A stretch of 64,000 nt of DNA from Nereocystis luetkeana (Eukaryota; Sar; Phaeophyceae; Laminariales; Laminariaceae). The notes beneath the pieces are model-generated. The model ran no database searches and was not told the DNA's origin. It worked only from the letters and a program-made list of their open reading frames with translations. Numbering within the stretch: the stretch's first letter is position 1; every line of letters begins with the position of its first letter. The position numbers were made by a program, and so were the translations under genes. Below, piece after piece: positions 22,641 to 34,021 of this stretch. The stretch is from contig JARUPZ010000014.1 of NCBI GenBank assembly GCA_031213475.1, forward strand, positions 6,974,174 to 7,038,173. Direction: 5' to 3'.

Positions 22641-23249
22641 TCCGCAATCAACCGCTGCCCGCTGGTACCACTGCTGTTCTGTACCAGGCTCGAAGAGATG
22701 TAGAGGCTACCGCAGGACCGGTTTCACTCGATTGAGTGCGATAGCCGCACTTGAGTAGAATTAATTTATGTCTAGATAGAGATTTTTACCGAACGTATTG
22801 CGTGGGGGCCCGCATTCAAAGGTACCGCACTTAGGTGGGATCTCCGCTGAACTGAATAATTCTGCGGAATCATGACCGAAAGGATTTCTCAATTTCGGAA
22901 CTAGTGTTTGTTGTGATATTTTCGAGTTTCCCTTCACTTTCTTCTTGTCATTATGACGGGAGTCGTGCGGCGTGGATGGATGACGAACCTCTGCTTGTGT
23001 GTGTGGTATTGCCTGATGCATCGTCCCCGGGGGCGGGGCATAGTTGACGAACGCAGGACGGAGACGGCGGACAGGGAGCAAGGTACTAGACCAACTAGTA
23101 GGGAGAACCTGGCTATGATATTCGTACCACAAACTGCTGCGGCTACCTGGAGGGTGTTTGTGCTTCGCTTTGCCTGCTAGTTTCTATTGGCAGTCTCACT
23201 CTGCTTATACGTTTGCAGTGGTGCTGTGTTTCTTTAGCTCGTTCTTTTC

Positions 23250-23745
23250 AAGTATCTGCCACACCCCCTGCGGGAAGGCACGACACTTTCTGTTTCCGAT
23301 TTTCCTTCTTTTCTTTGTTTTATATTTTGTTTTTGTTTCCTCTCTTTCATATAGTGTGTATGTCGTGTCTGTCCTATATCCAGTATGATGACATGGCAAT
23401 ATTCTTTTCAAGAATTTGCCACACCCCCTGCGGGGAGGCACGACAATTTTTTCTTTTCTTTTGCCTTCTTCTCTTTCGACAGATTTCCTTTGTTTTCTTT
23501 CGTTTTTTTTCTTTAAGAGAATATACAGGTCGGGCCTGCCATATGCAGTATAATGACATGGCATCGCATTGTCTACTGCTGCGCTTACTGCATACCAGGG
23601 TACGTAACAATGTAGCTTCTCTGTAGCGTAGTTTTGAGGCCACATAACTTATATCTCTCTAGGATTAAAGAATCGGCACGGACACTGGTTGTGCTAAATG
23701 TCGACGGGTAAAACAAACAGTCTCATGTGAACAAGACACACGGGT
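23250..23745. repeat. Repeat R3: two tandem ~155-bp units plus tail
   Basis: TTTTCAAG, then TGCCACACCCCCTGCGGG and GGCACGACA, occurs at 23,248 and again at 23,405, each followed by a pyrimidine-rich stretch and TATGACATGGCA-like text. The tail (CTGCATACCAGGGTACGTAA, GGCCACATAACTTATATCTC, GAATCGGCACGGACAC) also occurs at 59,640-60,005 and in parts at 34,093-34,150 and 34,585-34,680. Confidence 0.7.
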
Positions 23746-24664
23746 AGGTTTGTCCGTAGACGAGGTAACGGCCTCCGCAAACGAAGTAACGGACAAAGCA
23801 GGGCTTATTGGTAGAGAGAATGTGGCATGTCCGTATCGGGAACTGGGATAGATCAAGTTTGGTTGGAAGGGAAGGCCTCGCACGCAGTCCTTCCAAGCAA
23901 AGCACCGAGCGTAGGTCAGCATCCCCACGCCGGGCACGAGCAAGCACGAGGTCCTGTGACGAGCACGGGCAGACGTGAGGTAATCGCTGGTACGTCGATC
24001 CAAGCCAGGAATTAGTGCCTTATTTTCCCTTTCCTCGTGTCTCTACTCCGGCCCGGCTGGGACCACGTACTGAGGGCGGGGGCGAGCTGACGCGACTTTG
24101 GTGATCGGGGGGGATTTGCTGCGAGGACTGGATTCAGCGAGTTCCAAAAAAAAAAAAACACACGGTATGTCATGTGTAGTGATTGTCGACTGACGATAAA
24201 GTGCTATCTAACGATAGGCGAAGAAACGATGAGTGGGAGCGGCGACCGCGCCCCAGTAACGGGAGGCTGCCCGTTTAGAGAAGAAGGAACCCGCACGGGT
24301 TGGGGCACCCGCTCACACGAGAGCACGAGCATAGACGTGGCTGTACGGGTGGGAAGCAGCGCGACGCGGGTCTTTGTCTTGAGGTGCATACATGCACATC
24401 GAAAAAGACGCTATGGTACATTCCTGAAGGCGGCAGAGGGAGGACGCGTGGTGGAGACAACGTGCGCGCCAGTGTACGAGAGAGAGCAAAAAAAAAAAAA
24501 CGAAAAAGAACGCATACTGATACCTGTTACCTGGTACGTATTGATCTATGCGCACATCCCACAACATACACCCCAGACCACCAGACCACCCAGGTAGGAG
24601 GTCTGGGGAGGTCCCAGGACGCTTGCGTACTGCTGTGTACAGTCAGCCCCCTTCTTAACGCGAC

Positions 24665-25400
24665 CGAGAAGGCAAGCACAAGTTCTGGACATGATACTCG
24701 TGGAAACATTTCGAAGTAATGGCTTCTACTGTTTGTAATATAATTTGAGTCGGTGGAGACAGCAGTTCTGCTGTATGCGATGGAAACATGCCGTCGCAAG
24801 ACCGACACGGTGTTGTTTGCTGTGGAGACGCAGCCTCGTTACTAGCTCTGGGCATGATACTCATGGAAACATGCCGGAGTATAGGCCGCTATAATAATAA
24901 TGAGACTAATAATAACGATAATAGAAAACAACACGCAGCACAGCAGCACAAGACAGGTCGGGGTTCTCATAAACGTGATAACACAGGAATGCGATGGGCA
25001 CTGTATAATCAGCCCGGGGTACAAGAAAAGGGACGAAAAGGAGAGCAAATTGTTTCGTATACATACGCGTGGACGGGGGTTTCCATAAACGTGATAAAAC
25101 AGGAATGCGAGGGGCACTGTATAATCAGCCCCGGGGTACAAGGAAAAAGGGACGAAAACGAGACGAAATGCTACATGTACCAAATATGATGTGGCTGTAG
25201 ACTAAATTGAGTCGGTGCACAATGGAGATGGTACCGCTATACTGTGGGCGACAATTATTGAGAAGAAAACAAAAACATACATGTTGACGGACGACCGACA
25301 CGGGGTTGCTTGCTGTGGAGACACAGTCTAGTTACAAGCTCTGGGGCTGAGACCCATGGAAACATGCAAGGTACTGGCCGCTCTAAGAATAATAATTATT
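24665..25400. repeat. Composite repeat: R4 - R5 - R5 - R4
   Basis: R4 (TAATTTGAGTCGGTG, GACCGACACGG, GCTGTGGAGAC, ATACTCATGGAAACATGC) occurs at about 24,665-24,905 and 25,195-25,400. Between them are two direct R5 units of about 115 bp (ATAAACGTGATAACACAGGA, GGGCACTGTATAATCAGCCC, GGGGTACAAG). R4 also appears beyond the retrotransposon at 34,022-34,110, and R5 in reverse at 55,655-55,830. Confidence 0.7.
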
Positions 25401-25411
25401 ACTATCATCAT

Positions 25412-25490
25412 ATTACGGGGGACTATAGTTAATATCTGGTAGGACCTATGGTGTACATAAAAACCTACCAGGTATATATTTAACCTTCTT
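25412..25490. mobile_element. Left part of a MITE-A split by the retrotransposon
   Basis: TATTACGGGGGACTATAG through AAACCTACCAGGTATATA and TAACCTTCTT. The remaining part is at 33,975-34,021. Joined across the retrotransposon, and counting TCTT once, they give a standard MITE-A interior. Confidence 0.85.
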
Positions 25491-25819
25491 TGTGGAGGAC
25501 AGGTTTTGGGAAAGGTTCGTAGAATGGTCGCCGCACATGTACCCATGGAAGATTCAACAGACGTGTTACCACATCTGAGAATCTCCCCGAGATTTAGGAG
25601 AACTCGGCTTAACAACCCGAACCTCCTTGAAGTCGAGTCGAGCCTTGTTTGCCCGACCGAACTTCACTCGATCTCTCTCTCATCCTTCGCTGATAAAGCG
25701 AAGGAAGGCTCTCTCCTTGCCCCACATCGCACGGAAGAAAAGGACCCTTGGCAGCGTGGGGAAAACGCTGCCACTTCACTTGGGACCCTTTGTAGTTCTA
25801 CGACAGTAGGGACTCCATA
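25491..25819 (+). repeat. 5' LTR
   Basis: 329 bp from TGTGGAGGACAGG to GGGACTCCATA. It contains an AAAGCGAAGG / CCTTCGCTGAT short inverted repeat near 25,685-25,710. The open frame seen in it is duplicated in the 3' LTR and is not a gene. Confidence 0.95.
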
Positions 25820-25845
25820 TTGGCGATCTCGATTGAATTGATTCG
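25820..25845 (+). promoter_or_regulatory. Putative primer-binding site
   Basis: TTGGCGATCTCGATTG directly after the LTR. The initial TGG fits complementarity to a tRNA 3' CCA end; the specific tRNA is not identified. Confidence 0.5.
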
Positions 25846-25936
25846 AACTCACGCTAAAAAATAAAAACAATTATTTTTAGTAAAGAGAGAAAGAGAGAGA
25901 GAGAGAGAGCAGCGACAAAGAGAGACAGCAGTCACC

Positions 25937-27923
25937 ATGGACTCAACCGAGTTCAGCATGACTGCCTCTCAAAAGCGCAGCTTAAAAAAAGAAGGAGAAG
26001 AAGAGGAGGAAACTTGCAGCCAAAGGAAAGCCAGCAACGCAATCGACTAAAGCTACGTCTCCTGATGGGGTAGCCGAGGAGAACAGCAACGACTCGGATG
26101 CCGAAAGCAACCAGGAGGCGACCCCCACAGATCAAGAGCTAAACTCTTCTATCGCGGAAGACATCATAGCAGCTGCTGCTGTTACTGGTGTTAGGTCTAG
26201 AAGCAACGATGACAACGACTCGCAGATGTCGGAGTCGTCGCAAGCTTCGAACTACCTCCCTGACGGGAAGCTGCGCTGGGCGTACGCGCAGTTGGAGAGG
26301 TATCTGGACCGAAAGGAGGAACCACCCGTCTGGCTACTCCGCATGGTCATGCAAGATGTTGACAACACAGAGCAACAATTTCAAAGGGTGAGCGATTTCC
26401 AACAAACCGAAATCAACTCTGAACTTGAGGTAGACCAACTACCAACACACTCAGCTCACTCCTCGCACCAACCCTCCGCTGACTCCCCCACTCAATCAGC
26501 CGCTGCTACCTCTGCTACCAATCACTTGTCCACTGCTGATCACCCTCTCCCTGATGATCACTCGCTCCCTGCTGCTCATGCTACTGGTACGAATGCTGAA
26601 AATCGTCTATCAAACGGTTCCCAATTTTCGAGCCAGCATGACACTAGATACGAGAATGCACGCAATTTGGCCAGTGAATTTAGCATGTCGAGAACTGAGA
26701 GCAATCCTACTCCACGAAACGAAAGCTCCACTCCAACTCCACGTGAACGAACCAACACTACCCATGTAAACCCTAGTAGTTCGAACAACACGACGAGTGG
26801 AACTCAACTCCAGGCATCCGCTACGACTGCTGAAACTACTACTGTACCAGCTCGAAACCCCATCCATTTCGTCATGAAGCAATCAGATTTACCGAAAGAT
26901 TTGATTTTGACCGGAGCTCAAACGGAAGATGTAGTGGAAACTCTGACCATTTTTCGCGCGCGTGTCCGGTTGAACTCTACTGACGGATCCTCTGATGCCA
27001 TAGTCGAACAACGAGCAATCAAGTACTTACCTCTACTAGTACGAGATGCAGCAGCAGACAGTTTACAGCAGTTGCTATCCGGGAGCCTTGAATGGCGATC
27101 AGAAGCCCAACTTGCTACATTACGTGCCAACGGATCTGATATGACTGTACGGGCTCCTCAGAGTTGGAGTGATTATGTGAGCGCCTTTACAACACTTTTC
27201 GCACCAGCAAACCGCATGTCACTTCTAGCACGAGAATTTGCCACACTGAAGCAAGACCCAAAACAATCGGTAGACACCTACGCTCTGAAAGTGACTAAAG
27301 CACGATCTCGTCTGATGGCGGAAGCACGTCGCTTGGCACCAGCTGGAATGACTCCTTTTGAACACGCCTGGTCAGTTTTCACAACGGCAAGTTTTGAGAA
27401 TGGTCTCTTACCCCATCTTCGCCTTGAACTAATCCGGGAAGATCCAGCTGTATCTTTCCAGGAATCACGAGCGCGAGCCAAAAAGCACGAGGCAAACAAC
27501 TTACGCGGAGTAAAACCCTCCCCCGATCCTATTCCCAATCCTACCCCCACTGCTGCTCAAACTTCGGCGCTATCCACACCACAGTACGACCAAAAAATGG
27601 CTCTGATGGAGACGACAATCGCAAGTTTGTCATCGTCTATGGAAAACCTGAAACGGGGAAGAACAAATGCTAGTACCTTACGGGAACGCTCGTCAACCCC
27701 TGCTCGTCGTCAGCAAAAGAAGACACAACGAAACAGCAGCAACAACAACAACCGCAACAGCAGCAACAACAGCAACATCAACGCCAACAACGACGCGTCT
27801 ACCGCTGTAGTAGTTGACACCTGCAACTACCCCAAGTGCAAATACCCCGATTCACACACCAGGGAGAATTGCGGGTTGCGTAAGGCCCACATCAGGCATG
27901 GATACGAGAAATACGCTCGTTGA
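25937..27923 (+). CDS. Gag polyprotein (one A-run frameshift near the start)
   Basis: The main open frame is 26226-27923 (565 codons). It has a Ser/Thr/Asn-rich N-terminal third, a capsid-like region with helical segments (around QSVDTYALKVTKARSRL), an Asn-rich stretch, and a C-terminal zinc knuckle variant C-x4-C-x5-H-x4-C in CNYPKCKYPDSHTRENC. The frame is open upstream to 25,985 without an ATG. An ATG in strong context (CACCATGG, 25,937) opens a different frame (MDSTEFSMTASQKR...) that meets it at an A7 run (25,984-25,990), so I take 25,937 as the likely real start, with one surplus A in the run. Gag coats and packages the element RNA. The frame ends at UGA 27,921-27,923. Confidence 0.85.
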
Positions 27924-27953
27924 TGGTGCCCATCCCGGGTACCCTCACCCGGT
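27921..27953 (+). promoter_or_regulatory. In-frame UGA between gag and pol with downstream hairpin
   Basis: After CGU-UGA-UGG the same reading frame stays open into pol. A perfect 6-bp stem, CCGGGT (27,935-27,940) with ACCCGG (27,947-27,952) and a 6-base loop, starts 11 bases after the stop. A nearby 3' structure is a common feature of programmed stop-codon readthrough. Function is inferred. Confidence 0.5.
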
Positions 27954-30900
27954 AGGAAAAATAAAACCACTGAGTCAGAAGTAGTGAGAGGTAGTTCAAC
28001 TTATGTTGTAGACACACTCCACCAAGTAACTCAGAACGGTAGGAAAAGGATAACCATTGAGCCAGAAGTAGTGAGAGGTAGTTCAACTTATGTTGCAAAC
28101 ACACTCCACCCAGTAGCTCAGAATGGTAATCAGAGGGACAAGAGTGGCCGTATGACGAGCCCTCGAACTCTGAAAGGGATATGTAAGAAGAGAGTACGTA
28201 TATTCAATAGCGTAAATAATGTTCGTTTCTCTGATAGCGTAAAGAAAGTTCGTTTCTCTGATAGCGTAAAACGAGTACGTTTTTCTGATAGCGGAGCAGT
28301 TCAAGCTGTAGAGGACCTGAGTATCAGACCTACTACTGTAGCAATAGCTGTTCAAGCTGTAGAGGACCTAAGTATCAGGCCTACTACTGTAACAGTATCA
28401 AAGCGAGCTAAAATTGCAAAAAAGAGATCACCTGTGTTTAGCGGAGGTAGCAAAGCAGTACGTAGACAACGTCGAAAGACACAGTCAGCGTTAACTTTAG
28501 CACCTCAAGCAGCACATGTAATCCGAGAAATTAATCAGATTAATGATTTATCATACAGAATAAAGTTCTGTGGTGCTGAGCACCCTGAACAGCGCTTTGT
28601 TTCATTTAATGCATCTTCGTTAAGTGAGTATCCAAAGCATCCAACTGTATTGAATGCCACCTCTAAACGGGTACGTATCCCCGCCAGAGTCAATGATCAC
28701 CCAGTACTTGATCTCACGATCGATTCTGCGAGTGACATACCATGTGTTGCCGCAGATTTTTTGCGTCAACACCCAACCTTGAAAAACACCGAAATGTTAG
28801 CTGTTCCACCAAATGCGATTAACCTTCGCAGCGCAGATGGATCGCAACTTGAAATCTTAGGATACATTCGTTTTAATCTTACACTAGGAGATATCACTCT
28901 ACCAGTGGAAGCACTCGTTTTGCCTAACCTAGGACCAGACAAGATGCTGCTTGATAACAGTATAATGGGAGCTTTTGGAGCCAGTTTAAATTGGAAAACA
29001 GAAGAACTTTCTTTTGCCAACTCTCGCATCAAAATCAAAGCAACGCATCGCATAAAAACATCCACACACCCAACTCAAATAGCCCAATGCTCAGTAGTTG
29101 CAGTAGTGGATACTAATGTAGAGTCGGTACCAGTTTACCTCACCAAGAAATGCTGTATACCACCACAACATGAAATGGCAGTACATGTAGAAACAATCAA
29201 TGCGCCTGCAGAAACAACAGCAGCGTTAATTGAACCTCGCATAATAACAGCCGAAGACGCTAACTCGTCAGACGTACCTAAAGCGTTTCACAGGTTAGTT
29301 GTTGCTCGTACTGTTTGTCATTGGTCGGCCGTCAACAAAACCGCCATGGTACAAATAGCAAACCCGTCGAACCGCCGAGTATATCTTGAAAAGAACACCA
29401 TATTAGGATACATCTCACGAGTCAAGGCCATACCTGAAATGAATGTCAGCACAACTCAAAGTGAAAATCAACCATCGGAGTCCACTCGAGAGGAACTCCG
29501 AGGTGCTTTGAAGAAAGCTTTTACATCAACAACTTTTTCATCTGACCAATGTTCACAAGTACTTGATTTATGTGCGAAATATCGTGCGATTTTCTCGTTA
29601 TCTTCTAGTGAATTAGGGAAATGCACTATTATGGAAGCAGATTTTCCTTTGCAACCTGGTACATCCCCAGTCGATAGAAATCCATACCGAGCGAATCCAC
29701 GAGTACAAGAAGTCATAGACAAATGCGTGAATCAAATGGAAAAAGATGGAATAATAGAACAAAGACCAAGCCCTTGGGGCTCAGCAGTTACAATCGTAGC
29801 TAAATCAGATGGTTCTCCACGATTTTGTGTAGACTATCGATCTACGGTTAACAAAAGCTTAATACGGAAATCTTGGCCTATGCCGGACATGGAAGCACAC
29901 ATTGACACAGTAGCAGGCGCTAAATTTATTACCGTTTGCGATGTACAAAGTGCATATCACCAAATTCCAGTAGCAGAAGCTGAACAAGATAAAACCGCTT
30001 TTGTAACACAAAATGGTAAATGGGTTTTTAAAAAAACTTCCTTTTGGAGTAGCAAACGCCCCTTTCCTGTTCTCAAGGATGATGTCACTAACCTTTTCAC
30101 ATTTTGGTTCAAAAAAGTGGTCTCTTAGTGTATATGGACGACTGCATATGTTGTTCATCGACATGGGAAGGTCACTTAATCCTCCTAGAAAACACTTTCA
30201 AAGCGATACAAGCAGCAGGTCTCACCCTCAAACCATCCAAAGTTCAATTCGGACCCAAAGAAGTTAAATACTTAGGCCATATACTATCATCAGATGGTAT
30301 TCGAATTGGTGAAGACCGCGTCAAAGCTATCATTGATTTACCAAAACCCACAAATATCAAGCAATTGAGATCAGTGTTAGGCATGGTAAACTTTGTAAGG
30401 AAATTTATTCCCAATTTGGCAGCAACAATAGCTCCTTTGGTAGCTCTAACGAAGAAAGAAGCAATCAAAGAAGTAAGTAAACGTTGGGGTCCTGAACACG
30501 ACCAGGCATTTGCACGAGTAAAACAATTACTTACTGAAGCACCTGTCTTACATTTTCCGGATTTTTCTAAAAGCTTTGTCATACATGTCGATGCCAGTAA
30601 TGCAGGAGCAGGAGCATTCTTAGCTCAGCAGAACGGTGACGACTTGAATATAATTGCTTACTACAGCCAACGATTCAACGATAGTCAACGCCATTACTCA
30701 GCCACACTCAAAGAATGCTACGCAGTAGTGTTAGCCATACAGCATTGGCGCCCTTATTTATGGGGAAAACATTTTGTTTGTGTGACTGACCATGCGGCAC
30801 TAAGATACTTGTACTCGATGCAAGATACATCAAACATGTTGACACGTTGGGCAATAGCTTTACAGTCATATGACTTCACAGTCAAGCATAAACCGGGAAA

Positions 30901-32755
30901 ATTACATGTAGTTCCTGACACATTATCACGGTTATTTGCTTTTGAACAACAAGAAGAAATGACTGAGCCAAAATTAGCACCAATATGCCGAAACGTTCCC
31001 GAAGATCCCACTCTACGAACGGGAGTTCCTTATCAACCATACCAAGTGTCCGCAGATAAACTCGACGAAATAAAACCCGTCCGAAGTGATCGCGAGTTAT
31101 TCAATGCCGCATCAGTGTTTATAAGCGCGACAAACTTGTTTGAATCCGTTGACCAGGAAAGGTTACGAGAAACGCAACGAGCAGAATACGGAGAGTATAT
31201 CGACTACATACTTGACTCTAATGCATACCTACCTGACAAAGAAACGCTAACAACTATGTCGTACTACTCAGTACAAGACGGATTGTTGTTCAAGTCGTAC
31301 TTACCAGGTCACCTTCGAAAAAGAAGCACGTTTCGTGATCAGCTAGTGTTACCTAATGCCCTTATTGGACTAGTGTTACATGCTTACCACGACCATGCTC
31401 TATCAGGAGGACACCTTGCATTCCGACCTACGTACGATAAAATCCGCCAGAAATACTGGTGGCCGACTATGAATCGCGACGTACATAAGTGGTGCCAAGA
31501 ATGTCAAGCATGTCAACGTCGAAAAACAGCTCACAACAGACCAAAATTACCTACAGGCCACCTACCTGTAGAGCGACCGTTCCAAAGAATTTCTGTCGAC
31601 TTAGTCGAATATAAATCAGAATCTATATCGGCCGCCGGTGTCAAATGCAAAATAGTTCTATCTATGATGGATCACTTGACAAGGTTCACATTACTGACAC
31701 CAATTCCAAACAAGTCAGCTGACACAGTTGCAAAAGCCATTATTGATCGCATTATAGGTATTTTCGGTCCACCGGAAGTTCTACACTCAGATCAAGGGCC
31801 AGAGTTTGAGAATAAAATCATTTTCCAGTTACAAAGTATACTTGGATACAAGAAAACCCGGACGACACCATATCGACCACAAGGAAATTCTGTGTCTGAA
31901 CGTGTACATTCAACAATGCAGGCAATGCTAGCGATGCATAGTTCGATTGAACAAGATAACTGGGCATCTCTCTTGCCATTTGTTCAACTGGCTCACAATA
32001 CGTCTTTTAGTGCAACCATGCATGAAACACCGTTCTTTTTAATGTTCGGTAGACAAGCCAGATTGCCAGTTGACATCATACTCGGTATTCCTCATGTAGG
32101 AAGTACAGCAGATACAGAAGTATTCGCACAAAATACCCGAGATAACTTACAAATAGCATTTGAGTTAGCGCGTCGTAACTTAACAGAACGTGCAACAAAA
32201 CAGGCGGCTGACAATGATAAACTTGCGCCGTATCCTGTATTTAGCCCTGGACAGAAGGTACTGGTATACAGACCCTTCCAGGACACAGATGGTCCAAATC
32301 CAAAACTATTACTACCGTGGCGAGGACCGTATATAATCTGCTCTCAACTTTCTCCAGTAGTGTATCGAGTACGACGCGCGAACGAGACAAGAGAAGTATC
32401 AGTACACCTTGCTCACATCAAACCCTACCATCCGCGGGAGAAACCACCAGCACCTCAATTTGACAAACTGGCAAATTTCTTTCTGGGAAAACAAATCCCA
32501 TTACCCGCACTGGACCATCAAGACCAAATTCTACCCAGAATTGAGTCATATATCGTTGACAGGGTAGTCAGCCACAAACGTGGTCCTGGCAGAAAAAGTG
32601 CCCACAATTACAAGTACCGTTTACGTCTGCAAGGCTATGGTCCTGAATCAGATATTGAATATCGAGCAGACGAGGTACCACAATGTCACGAACTTATTGC
32701 TGCATACAGAACCACTAATGGTCTGAATCGCGCTTCCCACAATGATCCCGTCTAG
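27924..32755 (+). CDS. Pol polyprotein: protease, RT, RNase H, integrase, chromodomain (two frameshifts)
   Basis: Open in the gag frame from 27,924; no ATG is needed if UGA is read through. The N-terminal ~140 residues are tandem repeats. Protease has IDSASD (DSA in place of DSG/DTG) near 28,722. RT has FCVDYR and QSAYHQIP; then A7 (30,030-30,036) shifts the frame, LPFGVANAPFLFSRMM is read in the second frame, and A6 (30,111-30,116) shifts to the third, which carries LVYMDDC. From 30,104 one frame runs 883 codons: RNase H (HVDASNAGAGA, TDHAAL, DTLSRL), integrase zinc motif (H-x-H... CQECQACQ), catalytic D (near 31,596), D in HSDQGPEF and E in GNSVSERVHS, GPY/F module (RGPYIICSQ), then a chromodomain-like end (YIVDRVVSHKRG, YRLRLQGYGPESDIEY). 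As written it cannot make a full Pol; both shifts are one surplus base in an A-run. Confidence 0.9.
27951..28400 (+). repeat. In-frame tandem repeats at the Pol N-terminus
   Basis: Three sets: an 87-bp (29-codon) unit duplicated at 27,951 and 28,038 (GGTAGGAAAA... GAAGTAGTGAGAGGTAGTTC); a 30-bp unit repeated about three times at 28,206-28,300 (GATAGCGTAAAGAAAGTTCG; peptide DSVKKVRFS); and a ~51-bp unit duplicated at 28,297-28,395 (GTTCAAGCTGTAGAGGACCT). All keep the frame. Confidence 0.85.
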
Positions 32756-33645
32756 TAACTTTTGGTAACGAAAACGTGGTCAAAACAGGAAACGAGCAAC
32801 AATCCAGTTGAGCGCTCAACAAAACAAATCATAAATATATAAACTGGATGCTCAGCAGCAGATATAAGAGACACGAAAGCAAAACGAGGTATACTCTTGG
32901 AAAGGAACCAAGATTTACCACGGTGAACAAATAACATACGTTTGGGCGTATGTGGACAGGGAGACAAGTCATAAAAGTGTAGGTGATTAGATCGTTAATG
33001 GAACCTGGTTTAGCAAACCAAACCACAAACGACAAAATTAACCACACAATCACCGTTTGCTACGTAGTCTGACATTGATCAAGGCATACTAGATGAAAAA
33101 CTCGTTAAATGAGAAATATTCTAAATGCATCAGATCAATATACCCAAGCGGTACGGTCCACGCGAACCTAATCCGAACGTCTATAAGATGTTAACATTGT
33201 TTTTTCTGACACTGGCTTGTATTTTTTAATACACCAGCAAAGAGAACAAGGTTAGCTCACCAGACAACAAATCCAGATTACACATTGATCAAAAGTGTAA
33301 CTGAGATATCGCCCATGCTTATCAGCTACCATGGGAATGTTAACTTCGTGCGGCCACACTTAGTTTTACGTTGAGTTATATGTGAGGGCACTCATAAAAA
33401 CTCCGAATACAAAGCTGTAAACATGCCAACTAACTAGTGTATGAAGTTCTTATACTGGCCTGTGTTTTTCAGCACAACAGTGAGGAGACGAACGACTAAC
33501 ACAAGCAAGTTTAGCGGGCGAACCAAAATAATACGTACTACAACCCAAATACCTTTACCACCATATAAAGTATCATTCCCTTACTGAATGATCGCCACAA
33601 TTCATCCTTAACAGATGGATTTGTAGCGCATGAAGAGGGGGGTAC
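32756..33645 (+). other. Non-coding 3' region of the retrotransposon
   Basis: An AT-rich 890-bp stretch between pol and the 3' LTR with no open frame of note. It ends in the purine tract. Confidence 0.7.
33632..33642 (+). promoter_or_regulatory. Polypurine tract
   Basis: GAAGAGGGGGG, three bases before the 3' LTR; the expected primer for plus-strand synthesis. Confidence 0.75.
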
Positions 33646-33974
33646 TGTGGAGGACAGGTTTTGGGAAAGGTTCGTAGAATGGTCGCCGCACATGTACCCA
33701 TGGAAGATTCAACAGACGTGTTACCACATCTGAGAATCTCCCCGAGATTTAGGAGAACTCGGCTTAACAACCCGAACCTCCTTGAAGTCGAGTCGAGCCT
33801 TGTTTGCCCGACCGAACTTCACTCGATCTCTCTCTCATCCTTCGCTGATAAAGCGAAGGAAGGCTCTCTCCTTGCCCCACATCGCACGGAAGAAAAGGAC
33901 CCTTGGCAGCGTGGGGAAAACGCTGCCACTTCACTTGGGACCCTTTGTAGTTCTACGACAGTAGGGACTCCATA
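33646..33974 (+). repeat. 3' LTR
   Basis: 329 bp, base-for-base the same as the 5' LTR by reading. Followed by TCTTTGACTAAC, the remaining part of the split MITE. Confidence 0.95.
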
Positions 33975-34021
33975 TCTTTGACTAACAATATTTGGCCCTA
34001 TTAACTATGGTCCCCCGTAAT
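33975..34021. mobile_element. Right part of the split MITE-A
   Basis: TCTTTGACTAACAATATTTG to CTATGGTCCCCCGTAATA. See the left part at 25,412-25,490. Confidence 0.85.

Larger units (their letters stand above)
25491..33974 (+). mobile_element. Complete Ty3/gypsy chromovirus LTR retrotransposon
   Basis: 8,484 bp with two 329-bp LTRs that are identical by reading, flanked by TCTT (4 bp, or TCTTT if the LTR is taken to start at GTGG). Order: 5' LTR, primer-binding site, gag, a UGA, pol (protease - RT - RNase H - integrase - chromodomain), about 0.9 kb of non-coding DNA, a purine tract and the 3' LTR. The RT-RNase H-integrase order and the chromodomain place it in Ty3/gypsy chromoviruses. Identical LTRs mean a recent insertion. 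Base composition is more AT-rich than the surrounding exons. Confidence 0.95.

Noticed and set aside
25506-25841. 111-codon open frame, repeated at 33,661
   Set aside because: It is inside the LTR and exists twice because the LTR does. Not a gene.
25820-25855. A tRNA gene after the 5' LTR (GAGTTCGAATC on the minus strand)
   Set aside because: A B-box-like word, but no stem pairing for a T arm and no A box. More simply part of the primer-binding region.
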